DNA of 15,585 bases from Candidatus Thiosymbion ectosymbiont of Robbea hypermnestra (GCA_020443945.1 JAIZWN010000673.1:1-15585); one strand, 5' to 3'; positions 7,430-14,561 are shown, numbered from the stretch's first letter. A program made the numbers and translations. Notes: a model not told the origin generated them from the letters alone.

Positions 7430-8161
7430 GTTGTTTTCCCCCCTAAAATGGTTACGAAGCACGTTCTTAACGTATTCCGGTGCTTCTTCCTTCACTTTTG
7501 CCGCTTCATCTATCAAGATATCGTACTCCGCAATTTCCTCGCCTGACCATAGAAGATCAAGCCTTCGAATATCTCGCGTGGCGATATGCGTATAGGATTC
7601 CGGAAAGGCCCAATAACACGACTGACAGACAGAAACCTCCTTTTCTTGCCAGTTCACACAGTGTTCGCAACTCCAGGACTTTGCTCTATTCGCGGATGCG
7701 CATAAGAGCATGTACTCACTTATATCACCAGATAGATCATCATTATCACCTGCGATTTCAAATGGAATCCTGTGATCGATTTGCAATTCTCTTACAGGGA
7801 ATGGTTCAAGATAAATATTGCACCTTGGACCATGCTTTTCTATCAGGGCATCTTTCAGATTAGATGAAAACACCGTGCGGCCGGATAACCGGGTGGAACG
7901 AACCTCCGACGGATTACCGAATTTATAAGCTGCTATTTTTCTACCATCCGTACCTGTTACACGGAACGTTTTAATAGGAATGCCCTGTTCACGGACATCC
8001 CTGATTGCTCTTGGGGGATGATTATAGCCGTATATGTCTTTCAGCTCCTCCGTCGTTATCCGGCCATGCTTCAAAATGTGGTCGATGACGGTTTTCGGTC
8101 GTTTTGCCTCGATGCTCTTGAGTAGTTTCAGGAATTCCGGAGGATACTTCTGGTCGTTCAT
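7427..8161 (-). CDS. Type II restriction endonuclease, HNH superfamily, NlaIII-like
   Basis: A 244-aa protein with an N-terminal winged-helix-like part (residues 22-66, RITTEELKDIYGY...AIRDVREQGIP) and a C-terminal HNH nuclease. The metal/catalytic segment is ELQIDHRIPFE (D129, H130); N158 in CASANRAKS is the likely HNH asparagine. A CxxC...CxxC zinc site is C165, C168, C179, C182. From memory, NlaIII shares the order VFS-x-N-I-K, IEIDHKDGR, PLSKSAN, ICKRC and GCVGCYWYDPVEY; here these are VFSSNLK, LQIDHRIPF, LLCASAN, SCEHC and VCQSCYWAFPESY. That suggests a common family, not necessarily the same target (CATG). The ATG overlaps the methylase stop as ATGA. The TAG stop lies in a dispersed repeat. 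Confidence 0.85.
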   Translation of the reverse strand: MNDQKYPPEFLKLLKSIEAKRPKTVIDHILKHGRITTEELKDIYGYNHPPRAIRDVREQGIPIKTFRVTGTDGRKIAAYKFGNPSEVRSTRLSGRTVFSSNLKDALIEKHGPRCNIYLEPFPVRELQIDHRIPFEIAGDNDDLSGDISEYMLLCASANRAKSWSCEHCVNWQEKEVSVCQSCYWAFPESYTHIATRDIRRLDLLWSGEEIAEYDILIDEAAKVKEEAPEYVKNVLRNHFRGENN

Positions 8162-9084
8162 GAGAAGACAAGCTCCCGTTGTTCTTCCATGCTACGAACA
8201 GGCTCGCGTACTTCTCGACCCAATCTTTGCACCAATGCAGGTGATAGATATAAGGATTCGATGGTTTCTTCCTTACCTCCCAATAGTGTTGCCTGACTTG
8301 ATCTACCGGCATGAATATGCAGGTGTTTCAACGACAAACTTCCCGGCAGAAGTTTTCCGTGGGATTTCTCTCCGGTAACCCCATCGTAGCTGATAATATA
8401 GGAGATGTGATGTTTATTCATGACATGTAGTGCATCCACGAAATCATCGTAGGTAACACCATTATAATATCGATGATCTCTCGTAAAGGATGTTCCCTGG
8501 TAAGGCGGATCCATGTATACCAGATCAACTTCTCTCGTTTTCTTTATCACCTCACGAAAATCTACGGCAGAGATAGATGTTTTTTCGCCAAGCAGGTATG
8601 AGACACCCATGATGTTCCGTCTCATAGCGTTCGGGCGCATTCCTGAACGTCTATTGTCCGCGCTTTGGTTGAATAACCCGTCAGAGCTGTACCTTACGGA
8701 CCCTTTGACGATTCGGGCAAGCAAATAAAGCAGGTGATGTGGAAGGTGAGTGGAGTTGAATTCGTCCCGAATGCGAAAGAAATATTCCTTTCGGTCTGGA
8801 TGCTGTTCATGCCATAGCCTTTCGTACCTGTCGGATAACTGACCTGGGCGTTGCAGAATTTCATCCCATAATTTCATCAAAGGCCCATTCAGATCATTGA
8901 GCAAAAAGCGCTTAGCCAATCCCTCCGCCGCGGCTGCGATGGAAACGGCACCGGCGCCGCAAAAAGGCTCGATCAGGCAATAAACATCGTCCGGAAAGTG
9001 ACGCAGTATATGGCTGGCGATACCACGTTTACTACCCTGATAAGGAAATGGATGCGGTATGGAGAAACTTTTTGACACTTTCAT
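8158..9084 (-). CDS. DNA adenine N6-methyltransferase, D12 class (modification partner)
   Basis: A 308-aa Dam-like methylase that transfers methyl from S-adenosylmethionine to adenine. Motif X is PYQGSKR at 14-20, motif I EPFCGAGAVS at 39-48, and motif IV DPPY at 192-195. Its job is presumably to protect host DNA from the nuclease encoded immediately downstream, with which it shares a 4-base ATGA overlap. I place the start at ATG 9084. The frame continues to an ATG at 9129, but those 15 extra codons translate a dispersed repeat (copy 3), and D12 enzymes usually begin shortly before motif X. Neither start has a good Shine-Dalgarno sequence, which may keep expression low or depend on coupling. 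Composition is AT-rich, consistent with acquisition. Confidence 0.92.
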   Translation of the reverse strand: MKVSKSFSIPHPFPYQGSKRGIASHILRHFPDDVYCLIEPFCGAGAVSIAAAAEGLAKRFLLNDLNGPLMKLWDEILQRPGQLSDRYERLWHEQHPDRKEYFFRIRDEFNSTHLPHHLLYLLARIVKGSVRYSSDGLFNQSADNRRSGMRPNAMRRNIMGVSYLLGEKTSISAVDFREVIKKTREVDLVYMDPPYQGTSFTRDHRYYNGVTYDDFVDALHVMNKHHISYIISYDGVTGEKSHGKLLPGSLSLKHLHIHAGRSSQATLLGGKEETIESLYLSPALVQRLGREVREPVRSMEEQRELVFS

Positions 9085-9100
9085 GTGTTGAATATTCAGT

Positions 9101-9173
9101 GACAAATCCCAACGGCTTTGGCTTGACATGGCAATTTGTTGGGGTTCGCGGGTTCACCCTAACCTACGGGCTA
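9101..9173. repeat. Dispersed repeat copy 3, direct repeat of the right part of copy 2
   Basis: It begins GACAAATCCCAACGGCTTTGG, as at 7358, continues with an ATTTGTTGGGGTT arm and ends ACCTACGGGCTA, as at 7418-7429, in the same orientation. The left arm GTAGGTTGGGG of copy 2 is absent. Its last three bases are the stop codon of the 69-aa antitoxin-like gene. Confidence 0.8.
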
Positions 9174-9380
9174 ATTCATTAATTGACTGGATATTTCTAT
9201 GTCTTTCTTCAGCAATGAATTTATGATTTCGTTCAGGGAATAGGGATGTTCGGCTGCACGCAGCTTATCGACGAAGAAGGCCTTTACTTCTTTGTCCAGA
9301 TAGATGGGTATGTCCAGCTCTTCCAGTGGTCTGTAGAACTTTCCCTGTTCGGCATCGGTAAAGTCATATTCGTCTTTCAT
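9171..9380 (-). CDS. Antitoxin-like small protein (BrnA/CopG-type pattern), no toxin seen
   Basis: A 69-aa acidic protein beginning MKDEYDFTDAEQGKFYRPLE, an opening shared with many BrnA/CopG-like antitoxins. IPIYLDKEVKAFFVDKL (24-40) and SLNEIINSLLKKDIE (48-62) look like the strand and two helices of a ribbon-helix-helix DNA-binding fold. The ATG at 9380 follows AAAAAGG; an in-frame TTG at 9425 would extend it by 15 residues but has less support. No toxin gene is visible on either side. It lies upstream of the restriction-modification pair on the same strand, so it may be an orphan antitoxin or a regulator of that pair. Its stop codon is part of a dispersed repeat. Confidence 0.65.
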   Translation of the reverse strand: MKDEYDFTDAEQGKFYRPLEELDIPIYLDKEVKAFFVDKLRAAEHPYSLNEIINSLLKKDIEISSQLMN

Positions 9381-9396
9381 TTTGGGCGCCTTTTTG

Positions 9397-9425
9397 GGTA
9401 TAAAGGAATCCGCGCCTGAACTCAA
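9397..9425 (-). promoter_or_regulatory. Candidate sigma-70 promoter for the antitoxin-like gene
   Basis: Leftward TTGAGT (9420-9425), exactly 17 bases, then TATACC (9397-9402). The ATG follows 16 bases after the -10 box, so the leader would be short. The -35 box overlaps the stop codon of the leuB-like fragment. Confidence 0.4.
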
Positions 9426-9469
9426 GCATCTTTACCCATCGCTCTCACCACCGCATCGCCCATCTCGGC
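9422..9469 (-). pseudogene. Fragment resembling the 3' end of leuB
   Basis: Read leftward, 9469-9422 gives [15 protein letters not shown] and a TGA stop. This matches the C-terminus of the intact LeuB in this window ([15 protein letters not shown]). Over the shared AEMGDAVV codons the DNA differs almost only at third positions (for example GAG for GAA, GAT for GAC, GTG for GTC), as expected of a once-coding homologue. A TAA lies directly before it in frame, so only the tail survives. Confidence 0.5.
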
Positions 9470-9476
9470 TTATGCC

Positions 9477-9572
9477 TTATTTTTTTGCATGGTCAAGCAC
9501 ATCTTTGATGACTATGGCTATACCGACAATAAAGATCAGCAGCATGAGAGTAACAATCAGTTCACCCATCAT
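9477..9572 (-). CDS. 31-aa single-pass membrane microprotein
   Basis: A short gene beginning MMGELIVTLMLLIFIVGIAI and ending DVLDHAKK. One hydrophobic helix (about residues 5-22) is followed by a charged, lysine-ending tail. The start is well supported: AGGAG lies 4 bases before the first ATG (9572) and 7 before the second (9569). The helix is uninterrupted by charge over about 17 residues, which is unusual for random sequence. I do not recognise a family. It lies between leuB and the antitoxin-like gene, on the same strand. A membrane-active type I toxin, a stress peptide or a subunit-like small protein are all possible. Confidence 0.55.
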   Translation of the reverse strand: MMGELIVTLMLLIFIVGIAIVIKDVLDHAKK

Positions 9573-9593
9573 GAATCTCCTAATTGGTAATCC

Positions 9594-9627
9594 CATTCCT
9601 CTGTGTTTTCCACGTCTCTGCGATTCA
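9594..9627 (-). repeat. Dispersed 'cgcagagac...acacagagga' repeat
   Basis: Read leftward, ATCGCAGAGACGTGG then AAAACACAGAGGAATGG resembles a common intergenic repeat class of proteobacteria. Apart from this and a doubtful 35-codon frame (9625-9732), I see nothing in the 9573-9846 gap, including no clear terminator after leuB. Confidence 0.35.
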
Positions 9628-9846
9628 AAGGGGCGTGCAACGGCCGGCCTCGAAATCTTTGTCGGTGCGTTTGCCGGCAGTGTCGAGGCGGCCAGCGAGG
9701 ATGCTTGCCTTTTCGATCTTTTCGACAGTCATGGTTCGGGTCCCGCGATTACCCATTCGTTGAATTGCTCTGGTGGTGGGTATCTTGTGCATGGATGCCT
9801 TGGGTCCCCTACGCGATAGGTGCGGTGAAGGGGACTGTGCGCATGC

Positions 9847-10932
9847 TCAAGGGCCTTTGTTCAGCGCGGCGACGACGGCGTCGCCCATTTCGGCGGTGCC
9901 GACCCGGTACATGCCGGGGGAGAGGATGTCGGGGGTGCGCAGGCCCTGGTCGAGAACGTCGGAGACGGCCCGCTCGATGCGCTCGGCGGCGGCCGGCTGG
10001 TCCAGGGTGTGGCGGAGCATCATGGCGACCGAGAGGATGGTGGCCAGGGGGTTGGCGAGGTTTTGGCCGGCGATGTCGGGGGCGGAGCCGTGGATGGGCT
10101 CGTACATGCCTTTGCCGGTCTCGTCCAGGGAGGCGGAGGGCAACATGCCGATGGAGCCGGTGAGCATGGCCGCGGCGTCGGAGAGGATGTCGCCGAACAT
10201 GTTGGTGGTGACCAGGACGTCGAATTGCTTGGGTTCCCGGACCAGCTGCATGGCGGCGTTGTCTACGTACATGTGGCTGAGGGTTACGTCCGGGTAGTCG
10301 GCCCCGACCTCGGTGGCGATTTGGCGCCAGAGCTCGGTGCATTCGAGTACGTTGGCCTTGTCCACGGAGCAGACGCGCTTGTTACGCTTGCGGGCAGCGT
10401 GGAAGGCGACCCGGCAGATGCGCCGGATTTCGGATTCGTGGTAGATCAGGGTGTTGCGGCCCTGGCGGGTGCCGTCCTCGAGGGTGGTCACGCCCCGGGG
10501 TTGCCCGAAGTAGATGCCGCCGGTGAGCTCGCGCACGATGAGGATGTCGAGGCCGGCGACCAGCTCGGGCTTGAGGGAGGAGGCGTCGGCCAGCTGGGGG
10601 TAGAGGATGGCCGGGCGCAGGTTGGCGAATAGGCCCAGCTGGTTGCGCAGACCCAGGAGTCCTTTTTCCGGGCGGATGGCGATGGGCAGGGGTTCCCATT
10701 TGGGGCCGCCGACGGCTCCCAGCAGGACGGCGTCCGCCTGCCGCGCCAGCGCCAGGGTGGCCTCGGGCAGGGGTTCCCCGGTGGCGTCGATGGCCGCCCC
10801 GCCGACCGGCGCCTCGTCCAGGGCGATGGCGAGGCCGGCGGTGGCGCGCAGGTGTTCGAGGACCTTGATTGCCTCGGCGACGATTTCCGGCCCGATGCCG
10901 TCTCCGGGCAGGATGAGGATGTTTTTGGTCAC
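9847..10932 (-). CDS. leuB: 3-isopropylmalate dehydrogenase (LeuB)
   Basis: A 361-aa enzyme of the isocitrate/isopropylmalate dehydrogenase family. It oxidises and decarboxylates 3-isopropylmalate with NAD+ in the third step specific to leucine synthesis. Visible landmarks are [10 protein letters not shown] at 8-17, substrate arginines R96, R106 and R134, catalytic Y141 in [13 protein letters not shown] and K192 in SVDKANVL. Metal-binding aspartates are D224, D248 and D252, and [18 protein letters not shown] lies at 278-295. The length is standard. The start is GTG at 10932, with GGAG (10941-10944 on the other strand as CTCC) 8 bases before it. It is the last gene of leuC-leuD-leuB, separated from leuD by 189 bases that carry a hairpin repeat. 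Confidence 0.98.
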   Translation of the reverse strand: MTKNILILPGDGIGPEIVAEAIKVLEHLRATAGLAIALDEAPVGGAAIDATGEPLPEATLALARQADAVLLGAVGGPKWEPLPIAIRPEKGLLGLRNQLGLFANLRPAILYPQLADASSLKPELVAGLDILIVRELTGGIYFGQPRGVTTLEDGTRQGRNTLIYHESEIRRICRVAFHAARKRNKRVCSVDKANVLECTELWRQIATEVGADYPDVTLSHMYVDNAAMQLVREPKQFDVLVTTNMFGDILSDAAAMLTGSIGMLPSASLDETGKGMYEPIHGSAPDIAGQNLANPLATILSVAMMLRHTLDQPAAAERIERAVSDVLDQGLRTPDILSPGMYRVGTAEMGDAVVAALNKGP

Positions 10933-10990
10933 TGTGCATTCTCCAGCGTGGCGCTACGGGGAAGTACCGATCACATGGGAAGTGTTTTTT

Positions 10991-11075
10991 AACCGCAAAG
11001 GCGCAAAGGACGCAAAGAGTTATCCGGAATGAATGATGCGCTGGATACCTTACTCTCCTTTGCGCCTTTGCGGTT
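10991..11075. repeat. Perfect 20-bp inverted repeat between leuD and leuB
   Basis: AACCGCAAAGGCGCAAAGGA at 10991-11010 is exactly the reverse complement of 11056-11075, with a 45-base loop. This 'gcgcaaaggcgcaaag' sequence is a widespread intergenic repeat. As RNA it would form a long stem inside the leu operon transcript. Confidence 0.85.
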
Positions 11076-11121
11076 CAAAAGCAAAAACGATACCTGACTT
11101 GTTTTTGGACCCTTCCTGGGT

Positions 11122-11781
11122 TCACGGTGTTTCCGGGTCGTTCTCGGGAAACAGCCAGGGGGTCTGGGTTTGGTACCGGTCCTCGTAGGCGCGGATGTCG
11201 TCCAGGTGTTCCAGGGTCAGCCCGATGTCGTCCAGCCCGGCGAGCAGGCAGTGTTTGCGGAAGGAGTCGACCGTAAAGCTGATCGGTTCCCCGCCGGCGG
11301 GCGTCAGGGTTTGTCGGGGCAGGTCGACGGCGATCCGCAGGGCCTCGGGACCGCTCGCGGTCCGGAACAGGGCCTCGATGCGCTCCGCGGCCAGCTCGAT
11401 GGGGAGGAGGCCGTTCTTGAAGCAGTTGTTGAAGAAGATGTCGGCGAAGCTGGGGGCCAGGAGGACCCGAAAGCCGAAGTCCGCCAGGGCCCAGGGGGCG
11501 TGCTCACGGGACGAGCCGCAGCCGAAGTTTTCCCGCGCCAGCAGGATTTGGGCGTTTTGGTAGCGGGGGTCGTTGAGGACGAACTCCGGGTTTCGGGGCC
11601 GGTGGCGGCAATCCTGGCCGGGCTCCCCCTGGTCCAGATAGCGCCACTCGTCGAACAGGTTGGGCCCGAACCCGGTGCGCTCGATGCTTTTCAGAAATTG
11701 CTTGGGGATAATGGCGTCCGTGTCCACATTGGCCCGGTCCAGGGGGCAGACGATCCCGGTGAAGTTCTCGAATTTGTCCAT
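11122..11781 (-). CDS. leuD: 3-isopropylmalate dehydratase small subunit (LeuD)
   Basis: A 219-aa swivel-domain subunit that pairs with LeuC to isomerise 2-isopropylmalate to 3-isopropylmalate through a dehydration-hydration cycle. Family landmarks are [20 protein letters not shown] (9-28), the [19 protein letters not shown] region (81-99), which binds substrate, and [17 protein letters not shown] (112-128). The length is typical of the bacterial form of about 200-220 residues. Its ATG overlaps the leuC stop by one base (TGATG), so translation is probably coupled and subunits made in equal amounts; GAGGG lies 7 bases before the ATG. Confidence 0.97.
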   Translation of the reverse strand: MDKFENFTGIVCPLDRANVDTDAIIPKQFLKSIERTGFGPNLFDEWRYLDQGEPGQDCRHRPRNPEFVLNDPRYQNAQILLARENFGCGSSREHAPWALADFGFRVLLAPSFADIFFNNCFKNGLLPIELAAERIEALFRTASGPEALRIAVDLPRQTLTPAGGEPISFTVDSFRKHCLLAGLDDIGLTLEHLDDIRAYEDRYQTQTPWLFPENDPETP

Positions 11782-13184
11782 CAGAGCGCCCTCACATCCG
11801 TAAAGTGACCAGTGATTGCCGCCGCCGCGGCCATGGCGGGACTCACCAGGTGGGTGCGCCCGCCCGGCCCCTGCCGACCCTCGAAGTTGCGGTTAGAGGT
11901 AGAGGCGCAACGCTCCCCCGGTGCCAGGCGGTCCGCGTTCATGGCCAGGCACATGGAGCAGCCGGGCTCGCGCCACTCGCAGCCCGCCGCGGTGAAGACC
12001 CGGTCCAGACCCTCCGCCTCCGCCTGGGCCTTGATCGGGCCCGAGCCGGGCACCACCAGGGCGAGATCGATGTTGTCGGCCACCCGGCGGCCGGCCACCA
12101 CTTGCGCCGCCGCGCGCAGGTCCTCGATCCGGGAGTTGGTGCAGGAGCCGATGAAGACCTTATCCGGGCGGATGGCGGTGATAGCGGTGCCCGGCGTGAG
12201 TCCCATGTACTCCAGGGCGCGGCGCATCCCCTCGGCCTTGACCGGATCCGGCTCGTCCCGCGGATCGGGCACCCGGCCGTTCACCGGCGTTACCATCTCC
12301 GGGGAGGTGCCCCAGGTGACCTGCGGCTCGATGGCGGCGGCGTCGAACCACAGGGTCCGGTCGAACGCGGCGTCCGGGTCGCTCACCAGCGTGCGCCACC
12401 GGGCGGCGGCCTGCTCGAAGCGCGCGCCCTGGGGCGCGAAGGGCCGCCCCCGGACGTACTCGAGGGTCGTCTCATCCACGGCGATCAACCCCGACCGGGC
12501 CCCCGCCTCGATGGCCATATTGCAGAGGGTCATCCGGCCCTCCATGGACAGGGCCCGAATGGCCTCGCCGCCGAACTCGATGACAAAGCCCGTCCCCCCC
12601 GCCGTGCCGATCCCGCCGATGATCGTCAGGGCCAGGTCCTTGGCGGTCACGCCGGGCCCGAGAATACCCTCCACCCGGATCAGCATGGACCTGGACTTGC
12701 GCTGAATCAGGCACTGAGTCGCCAGGACATGCTCCACCTCGGAGGTGCCGATGCCGAAGGCGAGCGCTCCGAAGGCGCCGTGAGTCGAGGTGTGGGAATC
12801 GCCGCAGACGATAGTCATGCCCGGCAGGGTGAAACCCTGCTCCGGGCCAATCACATGGACGATACCCTGCCGCGGGTCCGCCATGCCGAGCTCGGTAATG
12901 CCGAACTCGGCGCAATTCTCGGCCAGGGTTTGAACCTGGAGACGCGAAACGGGATCCGCGATCCCCCGCGCCCGATCCAGCGTCGGGACATTATGATCCG
13001 GCACGGCCAGGTTGGTCTCTACCCGCCGCGGCCGGCGCCCCGCCAGCCGCAGCCCCGCGAAGGCCTGGGGCGAGGTGACCTCGTGCACCAGATGGCGATC
13101 GATATACAGCAGGGCGGTGCCCTTGTCGTCGTAACGGACGACATGCTCGTCCCACAGCTTGTCATACAGGGTCTTGGCGCCCAT
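11781..13184 (-). CDS. leuC: 3-isopropylmalate dehydratase large subunit (LeuC)
   Basis: A 467-aa aconitase-family enzyme that carries the [4Fe-4S] cluster for isopropylmalate isomerisation with LeuD. Cluster ligands are C348 in [13 protein letters not shown], and C409 and C412 in [11 protein letters not shown]. Other family blocks are [11 protein letters not shown] at 58-68, [13 protein letters not shown] at 127-139 and [10 protein letters not shown] at 430-439. The length is standard. ATG 13184 follows AGGAG with 5-base spacing and gives the usual N-terminus [13 protein letters not shown]. It is the first gene of the leu operon; pilV ends 170 bases upstream on the same strand, with a long hairpin between. 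No leader peptide rich in leucine codons was found. Confidence 0.98.
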   Translation of the reverse strand: MGAKTLYDKLWDEHVVRYDDKGTALLYIDRHLVHEVTSPQAFAGLRLAGRRPRRVETNLAVPDHNVPTLDRARGIADPVSRLQVQTLAENCAEFGITELGMADPRQGIVHVIGPEQGFTLPGMTIVCGDSHTSTHGAFGALAFGIGTSEVEHVLATQCLIQRKSRSMLIRVEGILGPGVTAKDLALTIIGGIGTAGGTGFVIEFGGEAIRALSMEGRMTLCNMAIEAGARSGLIAVDETTLEYVRGRPFAPQGARFEQAAARWRTLVSDPDAAFDRTLWFDAAAIEPQVTWGTSPEMVTPVNGRVPDPRDEPDPVKAEGMRRALEYMGLTPGTAITAIRPDKVFIGSCTNSRIEDLRAAAQVVAGRRVADNIDLALVVPGSGPIKAQAEAEGLDRVFTAAGCEWREPGCSMCLAMNADRLAPGERCASTSNRNFEGRQGPGGRTHLVSPAMAAAAAITGHFTDVRAL

Positions 13185-13254
13185 GGGTTCTCCTATTCCG
13201 CCGAAGGTTCAAAACAGGCAGGGTAGTGCGACAGCGGCCAGGAAGCAATGATGC

Positions 13255-13324
13255 GCGGGAAAGGGGTCAGGTCTTGACCCGTGCCTTCAAGGGTCACGAA
13301 TCAAGACCTGACCCCATTTCCCGC
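13255..13324. repeat. Long inverted repeat GGGGTCAGGTCTTGA upstream of leuC
   Basis: GGGGTCAGGTCTTGA (13263-13277) and TCAAGACCTGACCCC (13301-13315) are perfect inverted repeats. GCGGGAAA outside pairs with TTTCCCGC, with one unpaired base, giving a stem of over 20 bp. This motif is a frequent REP-like repeat in proteobacteria. It stands about 70 bases before the leuC start. Confidence 0.8.
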
Positions 13325-13354
13325 TACCACCAGACGGAAAAACAGGCAGGCGGC

Positions 13355-13804
13355 TCACAAACCGGTGGCGTAAACGAGCTGCCGATGCGCGTTCCCGGAA
13401 GACCCACGGCTGTCGTCCCAGCGGACGGTCACGGTGACCAGGGTTCCGCTACGGCCGATGGCGCCGTCCCCGGCGGGTAGCGAGCAGCCTAGCCGCTGTT
13501 TCCACTGACACAGGTCGCGGCTCTCGCTCGGGGTTGCCGGACAGGCCGTCCGCTCACAGCGTCGGGGTCTGGCATCCAGGCCGGTATCATAGCGCCCGGC
13601 CCGCGCGGCGGTGCGGTTCGCGCGTAGGCGCTCGAGCATATCCTCGGCGAGCAGGCCGGCCTGGGAGTGCTTCTCCGCGCTGTACTGGCCCTTGGCGCCG
13701 GTTATCTGCAATGCCGCCAACCCCATGAGGCCGAGCGCCAACACAAAGGCCGCGATCAGGGCCTCCAGCAAGACAAAGCCCCGATCCTGCCGCGGCGGTG
13801 GCAT
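13355..13804 (-). CDS. pilV: Type IV pilus minor pilin PilV
   Basis: A 149-aa prepilin-like protein. The type III signal is MPPPRQDRG|FVLLEALIAAF: a short basic leader, cleavage after G9 by the prepilin peptidase PilD, F10 at +1 and E14 at +5, then a hydrophobic helix to about residue 33. Four cysteines (83, 88, 99, 107) probably form disulphides in the periplasmic part. PilV helps prime pilus assembly. The start is ATG 13804, 22 bases after the fimT stop, giving a leader of normal length; the frame is open to 13981, overlapping fimT, but the longer leader would be unusual. pilW, pilX and pilY1, which often follow, are absent here: the next gene is leuC. Confidence 0.85.
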   Translation of the reverse strand: MPPPRQDRGFVLLEALIAAFVLALGLMGLAALQITGAKGQYSAEKHSQAGLLAEDMLERLRANRTAARAGRYDTGLDARPRRCERTACPATPSESRDLCQWKQRLGCSLPAGDGAIGRSGTLVTVTVRWDDSRGSSGNAHRQLVYATGL

Positions 13805-13826
13805 TCCCCCCGGCTGGCTCCGACTT

Positions 13827-14459
13827 TCAGGGGGCGGCGGGACACCGGATGTCCTTGTTTCCGCCATCCGGGATCCCGTTGCCGTCGGTATCCTCGGCCC
13901 GACGCAGGCGTCCGCCCGCGGACAGAATAACGGCCCGCGCGGCCAATGCTCCACGTTCGTCACAAAGTCGCCAGGTCGCATTGAAACCCCGCGCCGCCCC
14001 CAGGCTGTCGAAGGTGATCCGGGTGCGCCCGGCGCGTAGCGTCATGGCGTCGATCCCGTCCCGTATCCGCAACAGGCAGTCTTCCCCGGGCAGGCAGGCG
14101 CCGGTGCCCGGATCCGGCCTGCCGTCCCGGTCGTGGTCCACGAACAGGATCCAACCGGTCTCCCATCGTTTCTTTCCATCACATCCGGGGCCGGCGGACC
14201 GAGGGGCGGCGCTGGCGCACAGGGTCACCGGCGTCCCCCGTTTGATCGCCTCGTTACGGGCAAAATCGACCGCCGCCGCGAATTCGTTGATGTAGCCGAT
14301 CGCCCGATGGTCCAAAACGAAATCCCGCAAGGCCGGAATCGCCAGTGAGGCGACAATACCGACGATGGCGATCGTAACCAGCAGCTCGAGCGCGGTGAAG
14401 CCGGCCAGCGAAATCCGGCGACCCGCTACGCCTGGTTGTGGGTTATCGGGGAAATCCAT
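13827..14459 (-). CDS. fimT: Type IV pilus minor pilin FimT (GspH/FimT family pseudopilin)
   Basis: A 210-aa pseudopilin. The leader is 20 residues, with the cleavage site SLAG|FTALELLVTIAIVGIVASLA (E25 at +5) and a hydrophobic helix at 21-43. GspH/FimT features follow: the helix with DFARNEAIKRGTPVTLC (65-81), GWILFVDHDRDGRPD (102-116), a DxDxDG-like calcium-loop pattern, and a second one, DTDGNGIPD, at 190-198. Six cysteines are present. FimT proteins sit with PilV and can bind DNA in some naturally competent bacteria; that is not shown here. ATG 14459 follows GGAAGG. It is the first gene of the leftward fimT-pilV unit and is divergent from the tRNA cluster. Confidence 0.88.
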   Translation of the reverse strand: MDFPDNPQPGVAGRRISLAGFTALELLVTIAIVGIVASLAIPALRDFVLDHRAIGYINEFAAAVDFARNEAIKRGTPVTLCASAAPRSAGPGCDGKKRWETGWILFVDHDRDGRPDPGTGACLPGEDCLLRIRDGIDAMTLRAGRTRITFDSLGAARGFNATWRLCDERGALAARAVILSAGGRLRRAEDTDGNGIPDGGNKDIRCPAAP

Positions 14460-14500
14460 AGCCTTCCGGTACCCTATAATGCAAGATCAATACAAGGGTG

Positions 14501-14561
14501 CCTTGAAAGATTCAAGATGCCCGTGCGGGGCAGGGATGCCCCGCCATGTTTCAAGGTCCCT
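14501..14561. repeat. Hairpin repeat flanking the tRNA cluster, intact copy
   Basis: Outer arms CCTTGAAA and TTTCAAGG enclose a perfect stem GCGGGGCA, loop GGGA, TGCCCCGC. A second copy, interrupted, is at 15170-15348, between tRNA-Thr and tuf. The gap 14460-14661 holds this repeat and the tRNA promoter. Confidence 0.75.

Noticed and set aside
7331..7546. A 71-aa frame on + containing ICWGCQLTPTYG
   Set aside because: It is the translation of repeat copy 2; the same peptide appears in front of treZ from copy 1.
9085..9129. 15-residue N-terminal extension of the methylase
   Set aside because: These codons are largely repeat copy 3, and the D12 family normally starts close to motif X.
9625..9732. 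A 35-codon frame on the minus strand, starting MTVEKIEKASILAGRL
   Set aside because: Only a weak GGGA precedes it and I recognise no family; it could be real, but the evidence is too thin to list.
11805..13226. A 473-aa open frame on + opposite leuC, and similar long frames opposite treZ, leuB and pilV
   Set aside because: They are antisense shadows of GC-rich genes with clear family motifs on the other strand; their translations are low-complexity (Arg/Gly/Pro-rich) and have no motifs.
13805..13981. N-terminal extension of PilV
   Set aside because: It would put about 68 residues before the prepilin cleavage site and overlap fimT; ATG 13804 gives a 9-residue leader.
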